Positions 25,103 through 32,942 of a stretch of DNA of 64,000 nucleotides are shown one piece after another (position 1 is the stretch's first letter; each line of letters starts with the position of its first letter). The stretch spans positions 23,665-87,664 of the forward strand of contig JAEZYE010000044.1 of NCBI GenBank assembly GCA_023419315.1, written 5' to 3'. The stretch is from Pseudomonadota bacterium. GTDB taxonomy: Bacteria; Pseudomonadota; Gammaproteobacteria; Xanthomonadales; Xanthomonadaceae. A program made the translations under genes and the position numbers. The notes beneath the pieces are model-generated. The model was not told the DNA's origin and searched no databases. It saw nothing but the letters and a program-made list of their open reading frames with translations.

Positions 25103-25792
25103 TCAGATGTCTCCCGGTCCGCGTCGCGGCATGGTGACGTTGCGCAGGCCGTCGCGCTGGATGCCGATGTCCAGCGGCGCGGGTGGCGCGGTCTGCCAGT
25201 CACGCGACTGGTTGAAGCGTGCGAGTTCGCGGCGGTTGTGCACGACGAACAGCACGCGGTTGTCCCAGAGTGCTTCGAAACGCGAGCGCGGCATCGCGCG
25301 CGTGCCCCGCGCGGGATCACCGATCAGCACGCGTCCGTTCTTGATGCCCTTGATCACGACGAAGTGCCGATAGCCCCGATCATTGAGCAGCACGATGGCC
25401 GGAACGCCCTCTTCCTGCAGTTTTTCCAGCGGCAGTTCGAAGCCGTCGGCCTCGAAGCCCTGCGACTGCAGGTAGCGGCGCATGTCCAGCAGCGAGAAGC
25501 CGTCGCGCCGGATGCGCGCCTGATCACCGTGGTTGTACATCCGAACGAAAACTTCTTCCTCGGTGACCGGATGGCCGTACTGGAAGGTCAGCAGCGTGGC
25601 GGTGGCGGCGGATCCGCAACTGAAGTCGTACTGCTGTGGAATGGTCGTGCGGAAGCGCGCTTCCTTCAGGCTGGTGACGCGCAGCTGGTAAGCGCCACCG
25701 GTCGGCACGCGCAGATCCATCTCCGACGCATGCGCGACCGCTGCCGCCATCAGGCCAAACGAGAGCAGCCACATCGGGCATGCGCGCTTCAT
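25103..25792 (-). CDS. Exported C39-family cysteine peptidase (FapD-like)
   Basis: A 229-residue protein with a Sec signal (MKRACPMWLLSFGLMAAAVA) and one C39 peptidase domain, with no ABC-transporter parts. Active-site residues are all visible: Gln53/Cys59 (QQYDFSCGSAA), His143 (YRHFVVIKG) and Asp159 (LIGDPARG). Stand-alone C39 proteins of this type occur as FapD in functional-amyloid operons; other C39 domains cut after Gly-Gly in leader peptides. ATG 25792 overlaps the upstream stop (TGATG). Both gene neighbours encode a GG motif that could be its target. Confidence 0.85.
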   Translation of the reverse strand: MKRACPMWLLSFGLMAAAVAHASEMDLRVPTGGAYQLRVTSLKEARFRTTIPQQYDFSCGSAATATLLTFQYGHPVTEEEVFVRMYNHGDQARIRRDGFSLLDMRRYLQSQGFEADGFELPLEKLQEEGVPAIVLLNDRGYRHFVVIKGIKNGRVLIGDPARGTRAMPRSRFEALWDNRVLFVVHNRRELARFNQSRDWQTAPPAPLDIGIQRDGLRNVTMPRRGPGDI

Positions 25793-26235
25793 CACGGCGT
25801 GGGGTCTGCGAAGTTGACGTTGACCACCATCGCGTTCTGTATCAGCACGTTGGTGCCGCTGTTCTGGATGACGGTGTTGATGCCGTTGGCGTTGTCGAAC
25901 GCACCGCTGCCGACGTGGTTGTTGCCACTGACGATGCGGTCGGCGGAATTCCCGTCCACCGTGCCATCGACCACGATATTGCTCTGGTGATCGTCCTCGC
26001 CGCCGCGCATCGTCGCGAGGCGTGCGACATCCACCGGTGCGCCGATGCTGCTGACCGCGCGCTGCGGAAGCGTCGTCCATTGCGTCGGCAACTCCAGCGC
26101 GATTTCAGGTGCGCCGGTGTTCCGCGTTGCCGTGGTGTCGACCGGTTCGCCCGCGTAGGCGAGCGGCGAAACGGCCACCAGCGCCAGACCCATCAGGCGC
26201 AGGGGGCTTGATTTCAGATCAATGAAAGCGGGCAT
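25792..26235 (-). CDS. Small Asn-rich exported protein with double-glycine motif (FapA-like)
   Basis: A 147-residue protein, preceded by GGGAGATGG and with a signal peptide ending near AYAGE. Residues 69-79 read DVARLATMRGG, then a 68-residue tail rich in Asn, Ser, Gly and Val (VDGTVDGNSADRIVSGNNHV; NGINTVIQNSGTNVLIQNAM). Such a tail resembles the amyloid-prone repeats of Fap/curli-type proteins. By size and position it could be the minor component or chaperone FapA. Cleavage after Gly79 would release the Asn-rich tail. No named family recognised. Confidence 0.7.
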   Translation of the reverse strand: MPAFIDLKSSPLRLMGLALVAVSPLAYAGEPVDTTATRNTGAPEIALELPTQWTTLPQRAVSSIGAPVDVARLATMRGGEDDHQSNIVVDGTVDGNSADRIVSGNNHVGSGAFDNANGINTVIQNSGTNVLIQNAMVVNVNFADPTP

Positions 26236-26373
26236 GGTCCATCTCCCTTGCCGTGCGATCCGTCCACGCGGACTTCATCGATGCCGGAACCGATCCCGCC
26301 GCAGACGGCGGGATCGGTTGCGCGTGGAGCAATACACCAGTCGCGGGGGCAACCGGCGATCACGTCGGAGCGC

Positions 26374-27465
26374 TTACGGACCGACGGTCAGGTTGGCCTG
26401 GACGGTGATGCCCTGCTGGATCAGCGAGGCAAAGCCGCTGTTCTGTGCCGCCACCATGATGCCCGCCGCCGATTGGCCGACGCTGCTCATGCTGTTCGAC
26501 ATGTTGAACGCGCCCGCGTCATTGGTGACTGCGCCACCGGCGCCACCGCTTCCGCCCGCTGCGCCCGTGCCTGCGCCACCGGTCGCTGCGCCGCCCATGC
26601 CCGCGCCACCCGTGGCCGCTGCACCTGCACCGCCCGCTCCACCATTGGATGCGACTGAACCGCTGCTTCCGCCGGTCGCCGTGGCGTCGCCACTGGTGGC
26701 CGTCGCTGCGCCCGCGGTTCCACCTGCGCCGGTTCCGGTGCCGGTGCCATCGCCATTCGTGCCGCCTGCACCACCGGCTCCGCCGGCGCCGCCGCTTCCG
26801 GAGGCATCGCCGTCGCCGCGTTCGCGCACGTAGCCGCCATCACCGCCGCGACCGCCGCGTGCACCGCCGCCGCCCCAGCCACCGCCGACGCCATCACCGC
26901 CACCGGCAAGGCTTGCGGATCCGGCATCGCCACTGTCGGCGTCGCCATCACCACCGCGACCACTCCAGGCCGCCGCATGTCCACCGCGACCGCCGTCACC
27001 ACCCACGGCCCGACCGCCATCGCCGTCACCGCCATTCGCGCGGCCGCCGTCACCGTCGCCACCGCTTCCGCCGCGACCTCCGTTGGCGTCGCCCCAATTG
27101 CGCGCGACGTTGCCGATGTCATGCACGGACACGCCCGAAACGCTGCCGATCAGCTTCGTTTCGGCCACGGCCTTGCTGTGGTTGAACGCGTTGGAGAACG
27201 TGGAAGTCGCGGTGCCGCCGTTGTTCGCGGCAGCGGTTCCATAACCATCGGCACGCGCACGACCGCTGTTGTCGCGGTTGTCGCCATCGTGGGTGCTGTT
27301 GTCGCTGGAATCGTGGGTGCTGCTGTCCGTGGTGTCGTAGTCGACAGCGACGAGAATGTCGTCACCGTTGCCGTTTTCCGTGTTGGTCGCCTGTGCGAAG
27401 GCCTGTCCCGAAAGACCGAGTCCGAGCAGCACGGCGGATGCGATCAGAGTCTTACGCGTGCACAT
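26374..27465 (-). CDS. Gly-rich secreted adhesin/fibre protein (candidate amyloid subunit)
   Basis: A 363-residue protein with GGAG upstream of ATG 27465 and a Sec signal (KTLIASAVLLGLGLSGQAFA). Three regions follow: an Asp/Ser/Thr/His-rich stretch (DSSTHDSSDNSTHDGDNRDN), a conserved-looking block (STFSNAFNHSKAVAETKLIG, SVSGVSVHDIGNVARN), a Gly-rich centre of about 200 residues, and a C-terminal SSVGQSAAGIMVAAQNSGFA. The flanking blocks look like Fap-type amyloid repeats, with the Gly-rich segment as spacer. First gene of the cluster; likely the extracellular structural protein. Confidence 0.75.
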   Translation of the reverse strand: MCTRKTLIASAVLLGLGLSGQAFAQATNTENGNGDDILVAVDYDTTDSSTHDSSDNSTHDGDNRDNSGRARADGYGTAAANNGGTATSTFSNAFNHSKAVAETKLIGSVSGVSVHDIGNVARNWGDANGGRGGSGGDGDGGRANGGDGDGGRAVGGDGGRGGHAAAWSGRGGDGDADSGDAGSASLAGGGDGVGGGWGGGGARGGRGGDGGYVRERGDGDASGSGGAGGAGGAGGTNGDGTGTGTGAGGTAGAATATSGDATATGGSSGSVASNGGAGGAGAAATGGAGMGGAATGGAGTGAAGGSGGAGGAVTNDAGAFNMSNSMSSVGQSAAGIMVAAQNSGFASLIQQGITVQANLTVGP

Positions 27466-27539
27466 TTTTGATTCTCCTTGACGTCGCCTGCGCCCAGGGG
27501 AGGCGCTTTAAAAAACGACGGCGGTCACGCTTACATAGA

Positions 27540-27570
27540 GAATGTTAGTCAGCCGGGGCTCGAATGTTAG
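27540..27570. repeat. Tandem 9-bp repeat upstream of the adhesin gene
   Basis: GAATGTTAG occurs at 27540-27548 and again at 27562-27570, 22 bases apart (about two helical turns), 75 bases upstream of the - strand adhesin start. The spacing suggests a pair of same-face binding sites for an activator or repressor. Regulator unknown. Confidence 0.5.
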
Positions 27571-27728
27571 GATTTCGCTAACGCGCCGACCGCTCGTCTG
27601 CCGCTCAAACGATGGCCGCGCGCGCCGACAAACGGCTGCCGTTCAAGGGCTTCGCGCGCGTTGTTGCGCTTTCGCATGGCGCGTGCGACCCACGGCGTCA
27701 TCCATGCCATACACGGAGAAGCGACTTC

Positions 27729-28103
27729 ATGCATGCATTGTTCGCCATCGCCATCGGCGCCACGTTGGGCGCGTGGGCGCGCTGGGGATTGAGCGTCTGG
27801 CTCAGTCCGGCCGACGGCCCGTTTCCGTATGGAACCCTGGCGGCCAACCTCATCGGCGGTTACGTGATCGGCGTGGCGGTGGCCTGGTTCGGCGAGCATC
27901 CGCAGATTGCACCGGAGTGGCGATTGTTCGTGATCACCGGGCTGCTCGGCGGACTGACCACGTTCTCAAGTTTTTCGGCCGAAACGGTGCAATTGCTTCT
28001 GCGACAACAATACGGATGGGCCGCGACGATCATCGGCAGCCATCTGTTCGGTTCGCTGTTGCTGACGATGCTGGGCATCGCCAGCGTCCGCCTCTGGCGC
28101 TGA
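27729..28103 (+). CDS. crcB: CrcB/Fluc fluoride ion channel
   Basis: A 124-residue membrane protein with four predicted helices and a GGAGAAG ribosome site before ATG 27729. Family motifs are GATLGAWARWGLS near the start, GTLAANLIGGYVIG in helix 2, and GLLGGLTTFSSFSAET in helix 3, the region lining the fluoride pore. Length is normal. Fluc channels work as antiparallel dimers and expel fluoride. No fluoride riboswitch could be recognised in the 5' region. It converges on rarA. Confidence 0.95.
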   Translation: MHALFAIAIGATLGAWARWGLSVWLSPADGPFPYGTLAANLIGGYVIGVAVAWFGEHPQIAPEWRLFVITGLLGGLTTFSSFSAETVQLLLRQQYGWAATIIGSHLFGSLLLTMLGIASVRLWR

Positions 28104-28119
28104 CCGGCCCGACGACGGG

Positions 28120-29481
28120 CTAGCCTTCCCTCGCCTGCCGCCGCTGTTCGCGCAGTCGATCGAGTTTTTCCTTGAGTTTGATTTCGAGCCCGCGGTCAAC
28201 CGGCTGGTAATAGACCCGTTCGCCCATCGAATCGGGGAACGCGGTCTGGCCCAGCGCGATGCCGCCTTCGACATCGTGGTCGTACTGGTAACCGGTGCCG
28301 TAACCGAGTTGCTTCATCAATCGGGTCGGTGCGTTGCGCAGATGCATCGGCACTTCCTCCGTGCCGGACTCGCGCACATCCTGCCGGGCCTGGCCGAATG
28401 CCTTGTAGGCGGCGTTGGACTTGGCCGTGCTGGCGAGATAGATCGCCACCTGCGCCAGCGCCAGATCGCCTTCCGGGCTTCCCAGTCGTTCGTACGTATC
28501 CCATGCATCCAGCGCCATCTGCCACGCCCGCGGATCGGCCAGACCGATATCCTCGATCGCCATTCGCGTCAGCCGACGCGCCAGGTAAACCGGATCGCAA
28601 CCGCCGTCGAGCATGCGCGTGAACCAGTACAGCGCGCCATCGGGATTGGAACTGCGCACCGACTTGTGCAGCGCCGAGATCTGGTCATAGAACTGCTCGC
28701 CGCCCTTGTCGAAACGGCGCGTGCGGTCCGCCAGCACCTGCGCGAGCGTGGCCGGCGTGATGACGTTGTCTTCGTCCTGCGCGAGTTCCGCGGCGATTTC
28801 CAGCAAGGTAAGCGCACGCCGCACATCGCCATCGGCCGCACCCGCGATCTCGCGGAGCGCTTCATCGCTGGCCTGCAATTCCTGGCCGCCGAGGCCACGA
28901 TCCTCGTCTTCGATCGCGCGCCGGAGCGCGTGCACGATGTCATCGGCGGAGACCGCCTCCATCACGTGCACGCGACAGCGCGACAGCAGCGCGGAATTGA
29001 GTTCGAACGAAGGGTTCTCGGTGGTGGCGCCGACAAAGATGATGGTGCCGCGTTCGATGTGCGGCAGGAAAGCATCCTGCTGCCCCTTGTTGAAGCGGTG
29101 CACTTCGTCCACGAACAGCACCGTGCGACGTCCGTCGGCGAAACGTTCCGCCGCTTCGGCCAGCACCGCGCGCACGTCGGCCAGGCCGGACAGCACGGCG
29201 GAAATCGCCTGGAATTCCGCTTGTGCGTATTGCGCCAGCAACAGCGCCAGCGTCGTCTTGCCGCAGCCCGGTGGCCCCCACAGGATCATCGAATGCACGC
29301 GACCGGATTCCACCGCGCGGCGCAACGCGCTGCCCGGCGCCAGCAGCCGCCGCTGGCCCACCATCTCGTCGAGCGTGCGGGGCCGCACGCGTTCGGCGAG
29401 CGGCCGGAGTGCCGAGCGATCCACGCTCAGCAGATCATGTTCGTCCCGGAAAGGATTGCGGGATTTCTTCGCCTTGGACAT
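28120..29481 (-). CDS. rarA: Replication-associated recombination protein A (RarA/MgsA, AAA+ ATPase)
   Basis: A 453-residue AAA+ ATPase. Walker A GPPGCGKTT (about 70), Walker B FVDEVHRF (about 125), sensor ATTENPSF, and the conserved C-terminal tetramerisation domain (RRLTRMAIEDIGLADPRAWQ ... YLASTAKSNAAYKA ... HLRNAPTRLMKQLGYG ... YYQPVDRGLE) are all present. It acts at stalled replication forks with SSB. Neighbours lolA and ftsK match the order in Xanthomonas and Stenotrophomonas. Confidence 0.96.
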   Translation of the reverse strand: MSKAKKSRNPFRDEHDLLSVDRSALRPLAERVRPRTLDEMVGQRRLLAPGSALRRAVESGRVHSMILWGPPGCGKTTLALLLAQYAQAEFQAISAVLSGLADVRAVLAEAAERFADGRRTVLFVDEVHRFNKGQQDAFLPHIERGTIIFVGATTENPSFELNSALLSRCRVHVMEAVSADDIVHALRRAIEDEDRGLGGQELQASDEALREIAGAADGDVRRALTLLEIAAELAQDEDNVITPATLAQVLADRTRRFDKGGEQFYDQISALHKSVRSSNPDGALYWFTRMLDGGCDPVYLARRLTRMAIEDIGLADPRAWQMALDAWDTYERLGSPEGDLALAQVAIYLASTAKSNAAYKAFGQARQDVRESGTEEVPMHLRNAPTRLMKQLGYGTGYQYDHDVEGGIALGQTAFPDSMGERVYYQPVDRGLEIKLKEKLDRLREQRRQAREG

Positions 29482-29527
29482 GCACGCATTCTAAGGGCGC
29501 TGCGACCGCACAGACGGTCGCGGCCCG

Positions 29528-30157
29528 TCAGGATTCGCCCACCACGTCGACGCCGGCCGCCGGCGTGTACTTGAACGTGCCGCTGGCGAAGCCCGGGTTG
29601 CGCTTCCATTGGGAGAACCGCAGCGTGGTGCGCTGGCCGACGGCGTCGACGACTTCCATCTGCACCAGTCCGTTGGCGTCGAAACCCAATCGCGCGGACT
29701 GGAAGCTGGCATCGCCTTCGCGCTTGGGCGTGAGCGTCAGCCATTCCAGGCCATTCTGCTTGCCGCCTTCCTTGACGTTGAATTGCTGGTCGAGCTTGCC
29801 CGGATCAATCAGCGCGGAAAGCGGACTGTTCTGTTCTTCGATGCCCTGCTCGCGCACGGTGACCTGCTGCAGATCGGGATCGTAGACCCACACCTTCTTG
29901 CCATCGGCGACGATCAACTGCTCGTACGGCTTCTGGTATTCCCAGCGGAACAGGCGGGGCGCGGACAACGCGACGCGGCCATTGGAGGTTTCCTTCAACT
30001 TGCCGCCGCCATCGTGCACCTGCTGCACGAATTGGCCGTCGAGCCCTTTCAGCCCGGCGGTGAAGGCTTTCAACTCATCGCGTGCGCCGGCGAACGCATT
30101 GCCCGCGAACGCGGCAACGGCGGCGAAAAGAACGGTACGGGTGGCAATACGGAGCAT
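29528..30157 (-). CDS. lolA: Outer-membrane lipoprotein carrier protein LolA
   Basis: About 209 residues from ATG 30157, which gives a clean signal peptide (MLRIATRTVLFAAVAAFAGNAFA). An in-frame ATG at 30169 would add MDVP; neither has a strong ribosome site. The mature part has LolA features: LKAFTAGLKGLDGQFVQQV, APRLFRWEYQKPYEQLIVAD, GKKVWVYDPDLQQVTV. LolA carries lipoproteins from the LolCDE transporter to LolB across the periplasm. It lies between ftsK and rarA, the usual place. Confidence 0.93.
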   Translation of the reverse strand: MLRIATRTVLFAAVAAFAGNAFAGARDELKAFTAGLKGLDGQFVQQVHDGGGKLKETSNGRVALSAPRLFRWEYQKPYEQLIVADGKKVWVYDPDLQQVTVREQGIEEQNSPLSALIDPGKLDQQFNVKEGGKQNGLEWLTLTPKREGDASFQSARLGFDANGLVQMEVVDAVGQRTTLRFSQWKRNPGFASGTFKYTPAAGVDVVGES

Positions 30158-30245
30158 CGGGACATCCATCAAGACGGAAGACGGGGAAAGTGTGGCGACC
30201 TGAATCTGAACAGGATGCGTGAATCGGGCTGCCGAAGCGATGTGC

Positions 30246-30263
30246 CCTGAATCGGGATTCAGG
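30246..30263. repeat. Perfect inverted repeat between ftsK and lolA
   Basis: CCTGAATC-GG-GATTCAGG, an 8-bp stem with a 2-base centre, lies between the ftsK stop and the lolA start. It has no T-run on either side, so it is more likely an operator or a transcript-processing hairpin than an intrinsic terminator. Confidence 0.45.
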
Positions 30264-30279
30264 CGCCGCGTCCGCCAGC

Positions 30280-32652
30280 TCAACGCGGCGGCGGCGGCGC
30301 CAGGACCTGCCGGTCGCCGTTGTGTTCCGGTGGCGTCACCACGCCGGCCGCTTCCATCGCTTCGATCAACCGCGCGGCGCGGTTGTAGCCAATCTTCAGG
30401 CGGCGCTGCACCCCCGAAATCGAAGCGCGACGGCTCTCGGTGACGATGCGCACGGCCTCGTCGTACAACGGGTCGCTCTCGTCGCCACCGGCGCTGCTCG
30501 ATTCCGGCAAGCCGGTCGGCCCGACCACCACGCCGTCGCCCATCGTCTGCACTTCTTCCAGCACGCCTTCGATGTAGTCGGCGGTGCCGCTGGCCTTGAG
30601 GTGTTCGACCACGCGGTGGACTTCTTCGTCACTGACGAAGGCACCGTGGATGCGCTCGGGCATCGCGGTTCCGGGCGGCAGGTAGAGCATGTCGCCGTGG
30701 CCCAGCAACGTTTCCGCCCCGGACTGGTCGAGGATGGTGCGCGAGTCGATCTTGCTCGACACCTGGAACGCGATGCGGGTCGGGATGTTGGCCTTGATCA
30801 AGCCGGTAATGACATCCACAGAAGGCCGCTGCGTGGCGAGGATCAGGTGGATGCCGGCGGCACGTGCCTTCTGCGCCAGGCGCGCGATCAGCTCTTCGAC
30901 CTTCTTGCCGACGATCATCATCATGTCGGCGAATTCGTCGATGAAGATGACGATGAACGGCAGTGGCTCCAGCGGGCGTGGCGCTTCGGCCAGATCCGGA
31001 TTCGGCTTGAACAGCGGATCCATCAGCGGCTGTCCGGCGTCCTGCGCGTCCTTCACCTTCTTGTTGAAGCCCGCGAGGTTGCGCACGCCGACCGCGCTCA
31101 TCAGCTTGTAGCGGCGCTCCATCTCCGCCACGCACCAGCGCAGGCCGTTGGCGGCCTCCTTCATGTCCGTCACGACCGGCGCGAGCAGGTGCGGAATGCC
31201 TTGGTAGACGCTGAGCTCCAGCATCTTCGGATCGATCATCAGCATCCGCAGTTCTTTCGGCGACGCCTTGTACAGCAGGCTCAGCACCATCGCGTTGACC
31301 GCCACCGACTTGCCCGAACCGGTGGTGCCGGCCACCAGCAAATGCGGCATGCGCGCCAGATCCGCCACCGTCGGTCGACCCGCGATGTCCTTGCCGAGCG
31401 CCAGCGTCAGCGAACTGGCCGACTTGTCGTATTCCTTCGAACGCAGCAGTTCGCTGAGGAAGATCATTTCGCGGCTGGTGTTGGGGATCTCCAGGCCGAT
31501 GACCGACTTGCCCGGGATGACGTCCACGACACGCACCGACTTGACGCTCAGGCCGCGCGCGATGTCCTTGTCCAGCGAACTGATCTGGCTGACCTTGACG
31601 CCCGGCGCGGGCTCCATTTCGAAGCGCGTGATGACCGGGCCCGGATAAGCGCCGACCACCTGCGCGTCGATGCGGAAGTCCTTGAGCTTGAATTCGATCT
31701 GCCGTGACAGGGTTTCCAGCGTTTCTTCCGAATAACCCTTCGCCTGCGGCTTGGGATCATCCAGCAGCGAAAGCGGCGGCAGACCGGAATCGTCTCCGCC
31801 AGTGCCGTGGAACAAGGGGATTTGCTGTTCGCGCTTGGCGCGCTCGCTCTTCTCGATGACCGGCGCCGGGGGCGGTTCGATCTTCACCGGCTCGCGCTTG
31901 GCGCGCTGCACGGCATCGACGCGGCGGACTTCCTCGCGCTCTTCGCGCATCGCGCGCGTCTGCTGCCACTCGGCGGCCTGCTGGCTTCCCTTGCGAAACA
32001 TGCCCGGCAACGCAAGCACCCATTTGCCGATGCGCTCCATCACGGCGAACCACGACAGCCCGGTCGCCAGCGTCACCGATACCAGGAACAGGGCCAGCAG
32101 GAACAGGTTGCCGCCCAGGCTGCCGAAACCGCCCAGCAGCGATTTGCCGACCAGCGTGCCGAGAATGCCGCCCGGCCCCGCCGAGAAATGCTCGGCGGAC
32201 ACGCCGCGCAGGAACAGCAGGCCGGTCGAGGAAATCAGGAAGCCGACCATGCCGATCAGTCGCAGCGCCGGACCGAGATCCGCATCGCCATCGCCGTCGG
32301 TGTCCATGCCGAACAGCGCAATCCACGCCACCGCTCCAAGGATCAGCGGAAGCAGGTAAGCCACGTAGCCGCACAGATACAGCAGCATGTCGGACAACCA
32401 CGCGCCGACGCGGCCGCCCCAGTTGTGAATCGGTGCAGTCAGACTTCCCGCCTGCGACCAGCTCGGATCGTCGGGCGAAAAGGAGAACAGGCTGGCGAAC
32501 AGATACAGCAGCAGCGGTGCAATCGCGATCAGCGCGAGATCGCGCCAGAGTCGTTGACGACGGGGATTGGCCGCTGCCTGCTTCCGCGCCGTCGCGCCGC
32601 CGGTCTTTGCCTTCGCGGTTGCACCCGCATTCTCGGGAAGCTCTTTTGCCAC
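30280..32652 (-). CDS. ftsK: DNA translocase FtsK
   Basis: A 790-residue translocase starting at GTG 32652. The N-terminus has about four membrane helices (residues 35-200), a short linker (KREPVKIEPPPAP), then the motor: alpha domain, RecA-like beta domain with Walker A GTTGSGKSVAVNAMVLSLLY and Walker B FIVIFIDEFADMMM, and a C-terminal winged-helix gamma domain (SRRASISGVQRRLKIGYNRA) that reads KOPS sites. The linker is short compared with E. coli FtsK, as is common in Xanthomonadaceae. It pumps chromosome termini through the septum and activates XerCD at dif. Confidence 0.96.
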   Translation of the reverse strand: MAKELPENAGATAKAKTGGATARKQAAANPRRQRLWRDLALIAIAPLLLYLFASLFSFSPDDPSWSQAGSLTAPIHNWGGRVGAWLSDMLLYLCGYVAYLLPLILGAVAWIALFGMDTDGDGDADLGPALRLIGMVGFLISSTGLLFLRGVSAEHFSAGPGGILGTLVGKSLLGGFGSLGGNLFLLALFLVSVTLATGLSWFAVMERIGKWVLALPGMFRKGSQQAAEWQQTRAMREEREEVRRVDAVQRAKREPVKIEPPPAPVIEKSERAKREQQIPLFHGTGGDDSGLPPLSLLDDPKPQAKGYSEETLETLSRQIEFKLKDFRIDAQVVGAYPGPVITRFEMEPAPGVKVSQISSLDKDIARGLSVKSVRVVDVIPGKSVIGLEIPNTSREMIFLSELLRSKEYDKSASSLTLALGKDIAGRPTVADLARMPHLLVAGTTGSGKSVAVNAMVLSLLYKASPKELRMLMIDPKMLELSVYQGIPHLLAPVVTDMKEAANGLRWCVAEMERRYKLMSAVGVRNLAGFNKKVKDAQDAGQPLMDPLFKPNPDLAEAPRPLEPLPFIVIFIDEFADMMMIVGKKVEELIARLAQKARAAGIHLILATQRPSVDVITGLIKANIPTRIAFQVSSKIDSRTILDQSGAETLLGHGDMLYLPPGTAMPERIHGAFVSDEEVHRVVEHLKASGTADYIEGVLEEVQTMGDGVVVGPTGLPESSSAGGDESDPLYDEAVRIVTESRRASISGVQRRLKIGYNRAARLIEAMEAAGVVTPPEHNGDRQVLAPPPPR

Positions 32653-32755
32653 TTGGGACTGGACCTTAGGAAAATTCCGTTATTGGTTGATAGTAAACGA
32701 ATGCCGGACTCATTTCAGCTCGCGCATTGGTGGCCGCGCCGGAAGGGCCGGCATC

Positions 32756-32783
32756 GGAGCGCTCGCAGAAAAAAAGGCGCTCC
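32756..32783. repeat. Inverted repeat in the ftsK-trxB spacer
   Basis: GGAGCGC at 32756-32762 and GCGCTCC at 32777-32783, with a 14-base loop containing an A run. It lies in the 290-base spacer between divergent ftsK and trxB. The loop would be U-rich only in a - strand transcript, so it does not look like a standard terminator. Confidence 0.35.
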
Positions 32784-32942
32784 ATCGCGCCTGGCTGTGG
32801 GGGTTGCACCGTGGTGACGCATCAACGAATTCCATCCGCGCGCCTTGATCGATCCAGACCGCACCCGCACTCTATGACGCCTGCGACGACGCGATCCACG
32901 TGGGCGAATCGCAGGTCAAATCCATCATTTTCGTGAGTATAC

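Noticed and set aside
26500..27100. Repetitive DNA that at first looks like a tandem-repeat or CRISPR-like array
   Set aside because: The repeats are irregular Gly codon runs inside a coding frame with no constant unit or spacer length.
26649..27185. Arg/His-rich open frame on + opposite the Gly-rich adhesin
   Set aside because: It is the mirror of GGC/GAC-type codons on the other strand, with no ribosome site and implausible composition.
27571..27728. Possible fluoride riboswitch before crcB
   Set aside because: The conserved pseudoknot sequence of the crcB motif could not be found in this 158-base leader.
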